DNA of 64,000 nt from Aquimarina rhabdastrellae (GTDB taxonomy: Bacteria > Bacteroidota > Bacteroidia > Flavobacteriales > Flavobacteriaceae). The stretch is taken from the NCBI GenBank assembly GCA_947387485.1, contig CANDNT010000007.1:1-64000 (forward strand), read 5' to 3'. Shown one piece after another: positions 28,957 through 39,047 of the stretch. Below the pieces are notes generated by a model. The model was given only the letters and a program-made list of their open reading frames with translations, was not told the DNA's origin and did not search any database. The position numbers and the translations under genes were made by a program. The number at the start of each line of letters is the position of its first letter. Within the stretch, counting starts at the first letter, position 1.

Positions 28957-28987
28957 AAGGGAGTCTACGGACTTCCTTATTTTTTTA
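28957..28987 (+). terminator. Terminator after the lipoprotein gene (bidirectional)
   Basis: AAGGGAGTC (28957-28965) pairs with GACTTCCTT (28970-28978) through one G-U pair, followed by TATTTTTTT. It also abuts the end of the converging GSCFA gene. Confidence 0.75.
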
Positions 28988-29932
28988 CCAATTGATATGC
29001 GGATGCTTTTCTTGTAAATGATTCTTCTTGAATTCTAATTTATGAAGAAATTGCTGGTGCTGACGACTATTTTCTTGAAAAGGTCTATGCTGTAATCCTC
29101 TTTGCACTGTAGCTACAGCTTTCATGGTTGCATATGATTCTATAGCTATCCATGATTCCTGAAACTTTTCCCATATATAATCTACTGCAATTGAGCTAGG
29201 ATGAATCATATCATCTTTATAAAAACGATAATCCCTTAATTCGTCCATCATTAACTCATATGAAGGAAAGTAGTTTAACTCTGGTTGTGCTGCGATTACC
29301 TCGTGTATGGCGCTTATTAAATGTGCTTTACTCCTTGTATTCTCGATAAAACCATCTTTTATATGTCGCACTGGTGATACCGTAAAGATTACATTGGCTG
29401 CTTTATTTAATTTTTTAATCAAGTATACAATATGGTTTAAACTATCTGTTATATCCTTAATTGATAATAACTCCTTTGTAAACTCATTTTGCGGAATTTT
29501 ATGGCAATTTGCCACAAGCATATCCAGTGCTTTTAATCGATAAACCCAAGCTGTTCCCAGTGTTATGATCACATGTGTCGTTGAGGTTAACTGTGCTTTT
29601 GTCGTTTTAAGCGCTCCGTTAAGACGCTCTAACATTTGTTGTTTATCGACTCCGCTCATGCAGGAATGTGCATCAAAACAATGCCATAATTCATTATGAA
29701 AAAAGAGATCTTCTGGTGTATATTCGTCTTCATTACTTACCATCCATAAAAAGGTTTCTATCGCTTTAGGATGAAAGAGAATTCCAAACGGATTTTGTAG
29801 GTTCTGGAATTTATAATATTCTAGTTTTTCTCCTACATTTTCTACAAAACAGGAACCTATCAACGTCAATTGAGAATGATAGTCAATTTTAGGTTCTTTT
29901 GCCTGTATCGGAATCTGGGTTTGTAATTTCAT
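28985..29932 (-). CDS. GSCFA-domain protein
   Basis: The 315-aa protein carries the family signature LIGSCFVENVGEKL near the N-terminus (about residues 25-38), with the Ser-Cys pair of the GSCFA block, and later TLGTAWVYR and DDMIHPSSIAVDYIW, the Asp-x-x-His block of an SGNH-hydrolase-like fold. Together these suggest an esterase/acyltransferase-type enzyme, but the substrate is unknown. No signal peptide. Located just after alaS in the same orientation, separated by the alaS terminator, an arrangement I associate with flavobacteria. Confidence 0.85.
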   Translation of the reverse strand: MKLQTQIPIQAKEPKIDYHSQLTLIGSCFVENVGEKLEYYKFQNLQNPFGILFHPKAIETFLWMVSNEDEYTPEDLFFHNELWHCFDAHSCMSGVDKQQMLERLNGALKTTKAQLTSTTHVIITLGTAWVYRLKALDMLVANCHKIPQNEFTKELLSIKDITDSLNHIVYLIKKLNKAANVIFTVSPVRHIKDGFIENTRSKAHLISAIHEVIAAQPELNYFPSYELMMDELRDYRFYKDDMIHPSSIAVDYIWEKFQESWIAIESYATMKAVATVQRGLQHRPFQENSRQHQQFLHKLEFKKNHLQEKHPHINW

Positions 29933-29941
29933 ATTTGAAGA

Positions 29942-29973
29942 TAAAAAATTCCCTCTCGATTATGGAGAGGGAA
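29942..29973 (-). terminator. Terminator of alaS
   Basis: TTCCCTCTC (29949-29957) and GAGAGGGAA (29965-29973) form a 9-bp stem; on the minus strand TTTTTTAT follows. Confidence 0.8.
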
Positions 29974-30026
29974 TAAATATATTAAAGTTTTACTTTTTAT
30001 AAAAGCAATCCTATAGCGATCTATGC

Positions 30027-32663
30027 TTATTCGTTAAGATAGGCTTTTGCATTTTCTAATGCTTCGGCAATTCCATCTGGATTTTTACCTCCTGCAGTAG
30101 CAAAGAACGCTTGTCCTCCACCACCTCCTTGGATATACTTACCAAGTTCTCTTACTACTTTTCCAGCGTTAAGTCCTTTCTCTTCTACTAAGTTTTTAGA
30201 GATATAACACGATAATAACGCTTTTCCGTTTTGAGAAGTTCCAAACAATAAGAATAAATTCTCTATTTCTCCTCCTAATTCAAAACATAAGTTCTTTATA
30301 CCTGCTGCATCAAGATCCACTTCTTTTGCCAAGAATTGTACTCCGTTTACCGTTGTCAACTCATTTTTAAGAGAAGCTTTAAGGTTTTTTGCTTTATCTT
30401 TTAATAAGGCTTCTACTTGCTTTTTCAGCTTAGCGTTCTCATCTTGTAATCCTACAATTGCCTTGATTGGATCTTTAGGATTTTTTAAAGCATCTTTTAT
30501 TTCATAAAATGCTCTATTGTTTTCAAAATAAAACTCTTTTGTCGCATCTGCAGTAATCGCTTCTATACGTCTGATTCCTGAAGCAATAGCGCTTTCTGAT
30601 TTTATTTTAAAATGCCAAATATCTCCTGTATTCTCTACATGAGTTCCTCCACATAATTCTATAGATTCTCCAAATCGAATTGTACGCACTGCATCACCAT
30701 ATTTCTCACCAAATAAAGCCATAGCTCCTTGTCTTTGCGCTTCGTCCATAGAAACACTACGCTGCTCTACTAATGATAACTTACCTTCGATACGTGCATT
30801 TACAAAGTTCTCTACGTCTCTTAATTCTTCTACAGTCAATTTATTATAATGACTAAAATCAAAACGTAAATACTTAGAATGTACCGCAGATCCTTTTTGC
30901 TCTACATGCGTTCCTAAAACGCTACGTAATGCCTGATGCAATAAATGCGTTGCAGTATGATTACACGCTGTTCTAAAACGTTGCTTCTCATCTACAACAG
31001 CTTTAAACGTTTCGTTTACATTCTTTGGTAAATTCTTAGCAATATGCATTACTAAGCTATTTTCCTTTTTTGTATCAATGATATAAACTACTTCTCCGTT
31101 TGCTGCTTCTAGATATCCTTTATCTCCTACTTGTCCTCCTCCTTCTGCATAGAAAGGTGTTAGGTTAAATACCAATTGATATTGCTCTCCTTCTTTTTTA
31201 GTCTCTACCTTTCTGTACCTTACGATCTTTACTTGAGATTCTAAAGTATCATATCCTACAAATTCTGTTTCAGTATCATCATCAAGGATTACCCAATCTC
31301 CAGTTTCCATAGCTGTAGCTGCACGACCTCCTTCTTTTTGTTTCTGCATTTCTGTATCAAAAACATCTTCTTCATAAGTCATCCCTTTTTCGCTAAGGAT
31401 TAGCCCTGTTAAATCTTTAGGGAATCCATAAGTATCAAATAATTTGAATACTTTTTTACCAGAAACTACTGTTCCTTTTGTTTCAGCAATAATAGAATCT
31501 AGAAGTACTAGTCCTTGCTCTAATGTTCTTAAAAAAGATTGTTCTTCTTCTTTTATTACATTTTGGATCAATTGTTTTTGATCCTTTAATTCTGGGAATG
31601 CGTCTCCCATCTTTTTAGACAATACATCTACTAGTCTATAGATAAACGGCTCTTTTGTATTTAAAAATGTAAATCCATAGCGGATTGCTCTACGCAAAAT
31701 TCTACGAATCACATATCCTGCACCTGTATTACTCGGTAATTGCCCATCTGCTATAGCGAATGCTACTGCTCTCACGTGATCTGCGATTACACGTATAGCT
31801 ACACTTACTTTTCCATCTTCATCTGTAGGTAAGCTATCTTTATCATACTCTGCTTGAGTAATTGTCTCTATTTCTCTGATTAACGGTGTAAATACATCGG
31901 TATCATAATTAGATTTTACATCTTGTAATACCATACATAGACGCTCAAATCCCATACCTGTATCTACATGTTGTGCAGGCAATTTTTCTAGAGAACCATC
32001 TGCTTTTCTATTAAATTGCATAAATACCAAGTTCCAGATCTCTACAACTTGTGGATGATCTTGATTTACTAAATCTCTTCCTGGTACTTTTGCTTTTTCT
32101 TCTGCCGATCGTATATCTACATGAATTTCTGAACATGGACCACATGGACCTTGGTCTCCCATTTCCCAGAAATTATCTTTCTTATTCCCCATGATGATAC
32201 GATCTTCTGGTACGATATCCTTCCATAAATCAAATGCTTCTTGATCCATTTCTAGATTATCATCTTTTGCACCTTCAAATACTGATACATAAAGAATGTC
32301 CTTATCTATTTTATACACTTCGGTAAGTAATTCCCATGCCCAGTGTATCGCTTCTTTCTTGAAATAATCTCCAAAACTCCAGTTTCCTAGCATTTCAAAC
32401 ATCGTATGGTGATACGTATCCATACCTACTTCTTCAAGATCATTATGTTTACCGCTTACTCTTAAACACTTTTGAGTATCAGAGATACGGTTGCTTTTCG
32501 GAGTACTATTTCCTAAAAAATATTCTTTAAACTGGTTCATCCCGGCGTTTGTGAACATCAGGGTTGGGTCATTTTTAATAACCATAGGGGCCGAGGCCAC
32601 AATACTGTGTTTTTTGGATTCAAAAAATTCTAAAAACTTAGTTCTAATGTCTTGGGATTTCAT
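30027..32663 (-). CDS. alaS: Alanine--tRNA ligase
   Basis: The 878-aa cytoplasmic enzyme charges tRNA-Ala. Class II catalytic core at the N-terminus ([35 protein letters not shown]), editing domain with zinc-binding HTATHLLH (about residues 565-572) and [10 protein letters not shown], and a C-terminal C-Ala/DHHA1 domain with the glycine-rich [14 protein letters not shown]. Full length for the family. It is divergent from the M23 peptidase gene, a pairing I associate with Flavobacteriia. Confidence 0.98.
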   Translation of the reverse strand: MKSQDIRTKFLEFFESKKHSIVASAPMVIKNDPTLMFTNAGMNQFKEYFLGNSTPKSNRISDTQKCLRVSGKHNDLEEVGMDTYHHTMFEMLGNWSFGDYFKKEAIHWAWELLTEVYKIDKDILYVSVFEGAKDDNLEMDQEAFDLWKDIVPEDRIIMGNKKDNFWEMGDQGPCGPCSEIHVDIRSAEEKAKVPGRDLVNQDHPQVVEIWNLVFMQFNRKADGSLEKLPAQHVDTGMGFERLCMVLQDVKSNYDTDVFTPLIREIETITQAEYDKDSLPTDEDGKVSVAIRVIADHVRAVAFAIADGQLPSNTGAGYVIRRILRRAIRYGFTFLNTKEPFIYRLVDVLSKKMGDAFPELKDQKQLIQNVIKEEEQSFLRTLEQGLVLLDSIIAETKGTVVSGKKVFKLFDTYGFPKDLTGLILSEKGMTYEEDVFDTEMQKQKEGGRAATAMETGDWVILDDDTETEFVGYDTLESQVKIVRYRKVETKKEGEQYQLVFNLTPFYAEGGGQVGDKGYLEAANGEVVYIIDTKKENSLVMHIAKNLPKNVNETFKAVVDEKQRFRTACNHTATHLLHQALRSVLGTHVEQKGSAVHSKYLRFDFSHYNKLTVEELRDVENFVNARIEGKLSLVEQRSVSMDEAQRQGAMALFGEKYGDAVRTIRFGESIELCGGTHVENTGDIWHFKIKSESAIASGIRRIEAITADATKEFYFENNRAFYEIKDALKNPKDPIKAIVGLQDENAKLKKQVEALLKDKAKNLKASLKNELTTVNGVQFLAKEVDLDAAGIKNLCFELGGEIENLFLLFGTSQNGKALLSCYISKNLVEEKGLNAGKVVRELGKYIQGGGGGQAFFATAGGKNPDGIAEALENAKAYLNE

Positions 32664-32714
32664 AGTTTAATTTTCTGCTATATTTAATTTTTTCTCGACT
32701 TTACAACATTTTAC

Positions 32715-32722
32715 TATCTTTG
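32715..32722 (+). promoter_or_regulatory. -7 box TATCTTTG upstream of the M23 peptidase
   Basis: TATCTTTG fits the Bacteroidota -7 consensus TAnnTTTG and lies 70 bp upstream of the start codon in the alaS divergent region. No convincing -33 box. Confidence 0.5.
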
Positions 32723-32791
32723 TCCGAATTACTTACAAAATAGTATAACGGTTTATAATCGATATTTTGCAAAAATAGCATATTTTAAATT

Positions 32792-33769
32792 ATGTCAAAG
32801 GTTAAATATTACTATGATAGTGAGACGCTTTCTTATCGAAAGATTGAACCTAAAAAAGGTCAGAAATTCGGTATAGCTATACTTGTACTTATAGGTTTAA
32901 CTATAACTAGTGCAGCATTGCTTCTTATCTATCTTAACATACCTCAACTTGAAACGCCAAAAGAAAAGGCATACAAGCGAGAACTAGATAACATGAAGCT
33001 CCAATATGAGCTCCTTAATAAACGTATAGAAAGAGATGAACAAATCTTAAAAGAGATCGCAGATAGAGACGATCATATTTATCGACTGTATTTTGGTGCG
33101 CCTCCTATTCCGGCAGAGCAACGTAATGCAGGATTTGGTGGAGTAAACCGCTATAAAGATCTTGAAGGGTTTGATCATTCTAACACTATTATTAAAGCTA
33201 GTGAGGACATTGATAAACTTACAAAGCAGATTGTAGTTCAATCAAAGTCTCTTGATGAGATTGCCGAATTAGCAAAGAAAAAGGAAGAATTGTTAGCAAC
33301 TATTCCTGCTATACAACCGATCAAAAACGAAGATTTAAGACGTATGGCATCTGGTTATGGGTGGCGAACAGATCCTTTTACTAAGGCTAGAAAATTTCAT
33401 TACGGTATGGATTTCTCTGCTAATCGAGGTACGCCTATCTATGCTACCGGTAATGGTGTTGTAACTAGAGCTGATGCTAATTCTATAGGATACGGAAGAC
33501 ATATACGTATCGATCACGGTTTTAACTATGTAAGCCTTTATGCGCATCTTAACAAATACAATGTTAAAAAAGGGCAAAAAGTTAAACGTGGTGATATCAT
33601 AGGTTTTGTAGGGAGTACAGGAAGATCTGTTGCTCCACACTTGCATTACGAAATCTTTAAAAATGGTAAACGTATCAATCCTCGTAATTTCTACTACGGA
33701 AGTTTAACTTCTCAAGAATTTAATGAAATGCTAAAAGCTTCATCTCTAATTAATGAAACCTTGGATTAA
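32792..33769 (+). CDS. M23 family metallopeptidase, membrane-anchored
   Basis: The 325-aa protein has an N-terminal cytoplasmic tail, one transmembrane segment (about residues 27-48, FGIAILVLIGLTITSAALLL), a periplasmic coiled coil (about 58-95) and a C-terminal LytM/M23 domain. Zinc-site motifs are HYGMDFS (HxxxD), LYAHL and HLHYE. Expected to cleave cross-linked peptidoglycan peptides or to regulate such enzymes. MerR-type regulator gene follows 57 bp downstream. Housekeeping wall-growth enzyme of the lineage. Confidence 0.92.
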   Translation: MSKVKYYYDSETLSYRKIEPKKGQKFGIAILVLIGLTITSAALLLIYLNIPQLETPKEKAYKRELDNMKLQYELLNKRIERDEQILKEIADRDDHIYRLYFGAPPIPAEQRNAGFGGVNRYKDLEGFDHSNTIIKASEDIDKLTKQIVVQSKSLDEIAELAKKKEELLATIPAIQPIKNEDLRRMASGYGWRTDPFTKARKFHYGMDFSANRGTPIYATGNGVVTRADANSIGYGRHIRIDHGFNYVSLYAHLNKYNVKKGQKVKRGDIIGFVGSTGRSVAPHLHYEIFKNGKRINPRNFYYGSLTSQEFNEMLKASSLINETLD

Positions 33770-33826
33770 ATTTTTGTTTTATATCTAAAAAGCTTAATTT
33801 CATATTTGAAAAACGCTTGAAAACTT

Positions 33827-34156
33827 ATGTATGTAGATTTACCGAAAAAAATGTATTATGGAATTGGAGAGGTTGCTGATGCATTTGATGTAAATTCTTC
33901 TTTAATTCGATTCTGGGAAAAAGAGTTTGATATCCTTAAGCCTAAAAAAAATGCAAAAGGAAATCGAAAGTTCACTAAGGATGATATCAAAAATCTTGAA
34001 TTGATTTATCACCTTGTTAAAGAACGTGGCTTTACTCTTGAAGGAGCAAAAGTTCATCTTAAAGAACAACGACAACAGGCTTTGGATAGTTTTGATATTA
34101 TTAGAAAGCTTAACAATATAAAAGCACAACTTATAAAAATTAAAGAGCAATTGTAA
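33827..34156 (+). CDS. MerR family transcriptional regulator
   Basis: The 109-aa protein is a MerR winged helix: YYGIGEVADAFDVNSSLIRFWEKEFDIL (first helix-turn-helix, about residues 10-37) followed by a wing and GFTLEGAKVHLKEQ, then a short coiled-coil tail. No C-terminal effector domain or Cys ligands, so the signal is unknown. It lies downstream of the M23 peptidase in the same direction and ends at a strong terminator. Confidence 0.9.
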   Translation: MYVDLPKKMYYGIGEVADAFDVNSSLIRFWEKEFDILKPKKNAKGNRKFTKDDIKNLELIYHLVKERGFTLEGAKVHLKEQRQQALDSFDIIRKLNNIKAQLIKIKEQL

Positions 34157-34180
34157 TTTCATAACTGCTCTTTTTTTTTA
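34142..34180 (+). terminator. Terminator of the M23/MerR unit
   Basis: AAGAGCA (34143-34149) and TGCTCTT (34166-34172) pair and are followed by a run of nine T. Overlaps the MerR stop codon. Confidence 0.85.
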
Positions 34181-34350
34181 ATATTATTTTGTCTTTTCTT
34201 TTACATTCTAATTCATTTAAGATCAAGAGTGAAGAGTGCTTAGCTACGAAGGATGAGTTGGCTTGAATATAAAACACAAAGAGCTTAATTAGTTCATTTA
34301 GTTGTTTTTAAGTTCTGTAGTTGATGATTTTAGAGTAAACAAATCTAAAA

Positions 34351-34581
34351 TCAAAATTTGCAATCGTTATTCTTAATTCTGTATTTGACATTCATAAATA
34401 TAATATGCACACAACTTTTAACATTGCCCCTTGAATATTGTTTTTTGATCACAGTCATTTTTTCAAAAAACTCGCTATCAGTCAGTAATAAAATACAGCT
34501 AAATTTTATACTATATTTTAGCGTATAAACCTCATTGTTTACTCTCAATTCTTTTACGTATTTACCGCAGCCTAACATCAC
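34351..34581 (-). CDS. Possible small hypothetical protein (doubtful)
   Basis: A 76-codon frame with ATG-ATG start; the product is basic with a hydrophobic patch (FSCILLLT) and several Cys. No family is recognised. A 9-bp inverted repeat (GATTTTAGA/TCTAAAATC, 34326-34352) lies at its stop. Could be random. Confidence 0.25.
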   Translation of the reverse strand: MMLGCGKYVKELRVNNEVYTLKYSIKFSCILLLTDSEFFEKMTVIKKQYSRGNVKSCVHIIFMNVKYRIKNNDCKF

Positions 34582-34712
34582 TATATATCTATATCTTTGT
34601 TAAAAATTCTAAATGCATTTTTAGACTTTTTTATTCATACTATATAAGCTGTTTTTAAAGAATTTTTCTATTGAGAAATTGCTTTTTTTATCAATTAATT
34701 ATTTACAAGGGG

Positions 34713-34747
34713 AGAAAGAGGTTATTCGTTTTGAATAGCCTCTTTCT
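34713..34747 (+). terminator. Strong hairpin, T-rich on the plus strand
   Basis: AGAAAGAGGTTATTC (34713-34727) pairs with GAATAGCCTCTTTCT (34733-34747), one G-U pair. Followed on the plus strand by TATTGTTTTTGTTTTT. It lies just beyond the stop of the converging 112-aa gene. Confidence 0.5.
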
Positions 34748-34768
34748 TATTGTTTTTGTTTTTAATTC

Positions 34769-35107
34769 TTAAAAAATAACAAGATGAGTTATAATAGAAA
34801 GAATACCTAATACAAAATATCCATAACTCTTTTTTCTCGCTTTTAACTTTTGTTCATTATTAATCTCAACTTTTACAGGAACTTTAACTTGTTTCATTCC
34901 CTCAAATCGAAGTCCTGTTTTATATCTTCTATCTTTTACATATATTGGTTTATGTTTGATTTTATACATTTTCACAAACTTTTTGTTGAAGTTTATAAAT
35001 CCACGATAAATTATTATTAAACCTCCTAAAACAGGTAATAACCCAGAAATTATTATCGCCCACAAAAGCTTTACCCAGATATATTCTTTTTCTTTAATCA
35101 TCTCCAT
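34769..35107 (-). CDS. Small membrane protein, two predicted helices
   Basis: The 112-aa protein has transmembrane segments at about residues 12-29 (VKLLWAIIISGLLPVLGG) and 96-112 at the C-terminus (FVLGILSIITHLVIF), separated by a strongly basic loop rich in Lys and Tyr. No family is recognised and no co-transcribed neighbour is present. Real coding is supported by length and clean hydrophobic pattern. Confidence 0.5.
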   Translation of the reverse strand: MEMIKEKEYIWVKLLWAIIISGLLPVLGGLIIIYRGFINFNKKFVKMYKIKHKPIYVKDRRYKTGLRFEGMKQVKVPVKVEINNEQKLKARKKSYGYFVLGILSIITHLVIF

Positions 35108-35313
35108 AAATGAATAATTTGTAATTGTTTATTATACATTATTTAATGATATCTAAAATAGTTGTGATTAATAGTTAATCTTATCCTATATAGTGATGGT
35201 TTTACTCCTTAGTTCTAAGGATATTTTGGTTTTATTTAGTTTGAGAAATAGCCTTTTACAGTCTTTGGCTACAAATACAATAATCATTATGATTGTGGAT
35301 ACTGAGCTTGTTT

Positions 35314-35338
35314 GGTCACTGAGCCTGCCGAAGTGACC
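35314..35338. repeat. REP-like palindrome GGTCACTGAGC...
   Basis: GGTCACT (35314-35320) and AGTGACC (35332-35338) flank GAGCCTGCCGA. I associate this CACTGAGCnnnnCGAAGTG pattern with dispersed intergenic repeats in flavobacterial genomes. Single copy in this window. Confidence 0.55.
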
Positions 35339-35435
35339 GTAAACTCAATAACTAAAACATTTTAATTTATCATTTTAGCTTAATTGAGCATATTCTTTTT
35401 TACATCAACAAAACAAAATCAAAATAAAATCTTAT

Positions 35436-35477
35436 CGAAAAAAAACATCATCTAAAACTATAGTTTTAGATGATGTT
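35436..35477 (-). terminator. Terminator of the T9SS beta-helix gene
   Basis: AACATCATCTAAAAC (35444-35458) pairs perfectly with GTTTTAGATGATGTT (35463-35477), 4-base loop; on the minus strand eight or so T follow. Confidence 0.88.
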
Positions 35478-35542
35478 TAATCTATTTAATAACTGTAATC
35501 CTTATTTAGGACTAGTCAATGATATATTCGTATTGTGTTGTA

Positions 35543-38500
35543 TTATTCCTTGATAAATCGAGTCGTTTGAATTTCATTATCACTCATCAAATTTATGATA
35601 TACATTCCTTTAGCTAAGTCACCGATATTTACTCGTACATTTCCAGCTACAATATTAATAGGGAATTCCTTAATGTGTTTCCCATCCATCGTAAAAATCA
35701 ATAATTGACCATTTACTTTTTCTTCATCGGTTACAAACGAAATGTTAATTTCATTTTGAACAGGATTAGGATACACATTTAATGTTGCCACATCCATTAT
35801 AACTGTTTGTCCAACCCCAGTTGTATAAACTACTTCAGGGAATTCTTCGTTATTATTAGCAAGGGTACTACTAGTACTAGTTGGTGTTAGAAAAGAATCA
35901 TCATAACACAACAACTCTTCTATCCAATTAGTTTGATTATTTACTCCATATAACGTCTTGGCACAAGCTGCTGTTGAGTATATTTCCGAATTAGAGAAAA
36001 TAGATACATTAGGAGCATTATATTGACTCAAGCTAAAGTTGTCGTAAGTGTTAATTGTTCCTGAAGCACTGTAAATATCATATGCATTACTATTTGAGTA
36101 GAAAGTATTCATTCCTGGCTCAGTCGCCGAACCAATATTACCACTTAGATTATGATTATAAATACCATAATGCCCATAATTATAGAAGAAATTATTTCTA
36201 ATTTTTGGCAATTCATCAGAACTGTTTAATCCCCCAACATACATCGCATTAACCGAGTTTAACACACAATTGCTGCTAATTTCATTATTTGTGCTACTGC
36301 TATTACCATAATAGCGAATTCCAATTCCCTGATGTATACTTCCCGTAAAATCATCAATGTCAATTTCGTTACAAGCAACTTTTACATGACTGATATAAGG
36401 CAATTGAATTCCTCTCAATGATGCTCGTTTAATTGAATTATCAACCACCAAAGAGTTGGTCCCTCGATTTATTGTAATACCATTCGAGGTTTGTGAAATA
36501 AAATTAGTTCTATACTCACTTTGATCACAATTGTAGGTATAAATACCATTGTCAATAATTCCATTATTCGAAGAAATTTCGTTTCCGCTTATAACACCAT
36601 TAACCATATTTCCCATTCGAATTCCATAAATAAGATTTCTATCTATCGCCAGTATTCTGTTATTCGCAATGTGAGCCTCATCATTTGGTGAATCTTCAAA
36701 TGTACAATAGATACCAGTAGCCGCATTCACAATTTCATTATTATTGATGAAAGCACTATTGGTTCGTTGCATATAAATCCCGTAATTGATAAAAGCAATA
36801 TCAGAAGTATTTTGCACTGAGTTACCAGCTACTTCTCCTTCGAAATCTGTTCCACTAGAATAGAGAAAAGTAGTACCTGTACTTACATTACAGCTTGCTG
36901 CTGAAGGATAATCATTATCGACTACAAACTCGTTGTGTGTAATAGCAGCATTATAAACCCCACATGAAGCGATAATACCATTCAGGCAATTTTTAAATAA
37001 AGTACCGTGTACTTCTGCTTCCGATTGATTAGTAAATTCTAATGCAACACGCGCATTTTTAAATGTACATTCGTTTATTCGGTTATCAGTAGATGCATCA
37101 AAATCTAAACCATTCCAAACTTCATTGACATCACATGGACGGAATACAGAGTTGTTGGCTCTTAATTTTGCATCATTGATGAAATCAATTTCAGCGCAAC
37201 TTCCAAATATGACATCTACATTGGTAATATCTAGTGTAGCACCATCTACGGTGACTGTAACATTGTCGGCAATATACACTTTATCATCCCAAATTGTATT
37301 TTGAGTAATAGTTAGATTATTTTCGATTATAGTAGAAGATGAAGCCTGTGCACATTCACAAATGCTTTCGGCCTCTCTAATTTCAACCTCATCAATAACT
37401 CTACATCCATTGGTAAAATACACTTCAAGCTTATAAATTCCCGGCTCAGAAACTTCTAATGTTGGAAAGGTTTCTCCTGTCAGTAAAACACCGTTTTTAT
37501 ACCATCTGTAACTGTTAACAGTTTGCCCCATTGGATCTAATATAGAATTGAGGATAACTGTGTTTAAATCGGAACATAAAATGTCAGATCCTGAAATTTG
37601 AATTTCTGTTTTCCACTGAGGTACTTCAATAAACTCAGGCAAGTTATAGACCTTAACATTTAACATTTGGGAGTGATTATTAAAAACAAATGCTGGAGAT
37701 GAAGCATCAACATTGGGTGTTACTATATCACTCAAGAAAGATTTGTTCGGAGCGGTTGATTGCTCATGAACCATATAAATTCTGCTTCCATCTGGTGATG
37801 TCTCTAATCCACCTCCCCAATGACTTAACCATGTAGCAATGGTTGTTTGGGTACCTGCACTCAAATTGTGTTGAATTAGCTTAGGAGAATGTGTTGCCAT
37901 AGTATACAAGAATTCTCCGTTTGGAGAAAATTCTAAATCATAAACTTCATTACATTGAACCGTTTTAAAATCATTCGCATCTACAACGTTATTAGAGTCA
38001 ACATTAACAGTTCCAGTTTCGGTATTGAATTCAAAAATATAGGCTGCATCTCCAATTCGGTCAGAGGCACCAATTATTACAAAAGGCTCCCCTTGAGTTG
38101 ACCTTGTATTGTAGGTAAATTGCATGATTGAATATCGATCCACATTTACATCTTCTAAATGAAATGTAAAATGTGGTGTTAATGTACTCAATGAATCAAT
38201 TGTTAAAGCATCAATTCTATATACGTTAAATGTTGAGTGATTTTGTCCTTCTACAGAAGTTGGATCTGAGTCTCTGGTAAACAACCAAAAAACCATTGGA
38301 TCAACAAGTGATGGAACAATCATCAATCCTTCTCCTATCTTGTTACCTATATCTACAGGTGTGCTAATGGTTCCATCAGTGGAATAGACAGCTACACTTA
38401 ACGGGCCTCTGCTCCATGTACCATTTTGTTTTCCTGTAGGATTCGAAAAAATAAAGTAATCGTCCCTCATCGGACATATAGGAACTGGACAAACAGCAAC

Positions 38501-38818
38501 AGGTTGAGCAGAAGAGGGGTTCCCTTTTAGGTTAGAGTCCTGTTGAACATGATTCTCATCATACACGAATTTCCCGTCAGTAAAAAACATTAAGTCACCT
38601 GTTTCGAGATTATTAGCAATAAAAGTTGCTTCAAAACCAAAATCAGGGCTTACTGTAGGCCCTGGTAAAACAGGGGTTAAAAGACCACTAGAACCGTCGA
38701 ATTGATAAGTGGAGTTTGGAACACCATAGGGTCTTCCAAAAAACCAGTTGGATTTTTCATTTTGTGCGAATGTGATGAATACAACACAATTTAGTAATAC
38801 TGTTAATAGTTTTTTCAT
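35543..38818 (-). CDS. T9SS-secreted protein with propeller-like N-half and parallel beta-helix
   Basis: The 1091-aa protein starts with a signal peptide (LLTVLLNCVVFITFAQ). Residues about 20-400 form a WD40/propeller-like region (NWFFGRPYGVPNSTYQFDG, LEFSPNGEFLYTMATHSP). A PKD/Ig-like segment (about 410-490) and a short Cys-rich linker (CECAQ) follow, then a right-handed parallel beta-helix (about 515-960) with many N/G-rich coils (INNNEIVNAATGIYC). The C-terminus is a type A T9SS sorting domain (LNVYPNPVQNEINISF ... GMYIINLMSD). Exported and attached or released at the surface. Binding or polysaccharide-lyase function is possible but no active site is recognised. A two-component pair lies directly upstream in the same direction. 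Confidence 0.88.
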   Translation of the reverse strand: MKKLLTVLLNCVVFITFAQNEKSNWFFGRPYGVPNSTYQFDGSSGLLTPVLPGPTVSPDFGFEATFIANNLETGDLMFFTDGKFVYDENHVQQDSNLKGNPSSAQPVAVCPVPICPMRDDYFIFSNPTGKQNGTWSRGPLSVAVYSTDGTISTPVDIGNKIGEGLMIVPSLVDPMVFWLFTRDSDPTSVEGQNHSTFNVYRIDALTIDSLSTLTPHFTFHLEDVNVDRYSIMQFTYNTRSTQGEPFVIIGASDRIGDAAYIFEFNTETGTVNVDSNNVVDANDFKTVQCNEVYDLEFSPNGEFLYTMATHSPKLIQHNLSAGTQTTIATWLSHWGGGLETSPDGSRIYMVHEQSTAPNKSFLSDIVTPNVDASSPAFVFNNHSQMLNVKVYNLPEFIEVPQWKTEIQISGSDILCSDLNTVILNSILDPMGQTVNSYRWYKNGVLLTGETFPTLEVSEPGIYKLEVYFTNGCRVIDEVEIREAESICECAQASSSTIIENNLTITQNTIWDDKVYIADNVTVTVDGATLDITNVDVIFGSCAEIDFINDAKLRANNSVFRPCDVNEVWNGLDFDASTDNRINECTFKNARVALEFTNQSEAEVHGTLFKNCLNGIIASCGVYNAAITHNEFVVDNDYPSAASCNVSTGTTFLYSSGTDFEGEVAGNSVQNTSDIAFINYGIYMQRTNSAFINNNEIVNAATGIYCTFEDSPNDEAHIANNRILAIDRNLIYGIRMGNMVNGVISGNEISSNNGIIDNGIYTYNCDQSEYRTNFISQTSNGITINRGTNSLVVDNSIKRASLRGIQLPYISHVKVACNEIDIDDFTGSIHQGIGIRYYGNSSSTNNEISSNCVLNSVNAMYVGGLNSSDELPKIRNNFFYNYGHYGIYNHNLSGNIGSATEPGMNTFYSNSNAYDIYSASGTINTYDNFSLSQYNAPNVSIFSNSEIYSTAACAKTLYGVNNQTNWIEELLCYDDSFLTPTSTSSTLANNNEEFPEVVYTTGVGQTVIMDVATLNVYPNPVQNEINISFVTDEEKVNGQLLIFTMDGKHIKEFPINIVAGNVRVNIGDLAKGMYIINLMSDNEIQTTRFIKE

Positions 38819-39047
38819 TTTGATTAGTTATTTAAGTTACTCTTATAATCACAAAACTATTAAGTATCAAAACTGAAAAAGTCTCAAACAGGTATTCGAC
38901 CTGTTAAAGGTGACAAACTACAAACAAAAGCGATTAATCTGCAAAAATGAATTAAGCGCAAATAATTAAAACAATAACATTAAAGTTATTAGAAAGTGTT
39001 GACAGATTTTTATGCTAAGCATTATGCTTATATCTAATTTATATTCA

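Larger units (their letters stand above)
34157..34768. other. Intergenic stretch with one doubtful small frame
   Basis: About 610 bp with low coding signal. It contains the MerR terminator, the doubtful 76-codon minus-strand frame at 34351-34581, a hairpin at its end (34326-34352) and a strong hairpin at 34713-34747. Nothing else is recognised. Confidence 0.5.
35108..35542. other. Intergenic stretch with REP-like repeat and terminator
   Basis: About 435 bp without a gene. It holds a palindromic REP-like sequence (35314-35338) and the terminator of the 1091-aa gene (35436-35477). Nothing else is seen. Confidence 0.6.
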
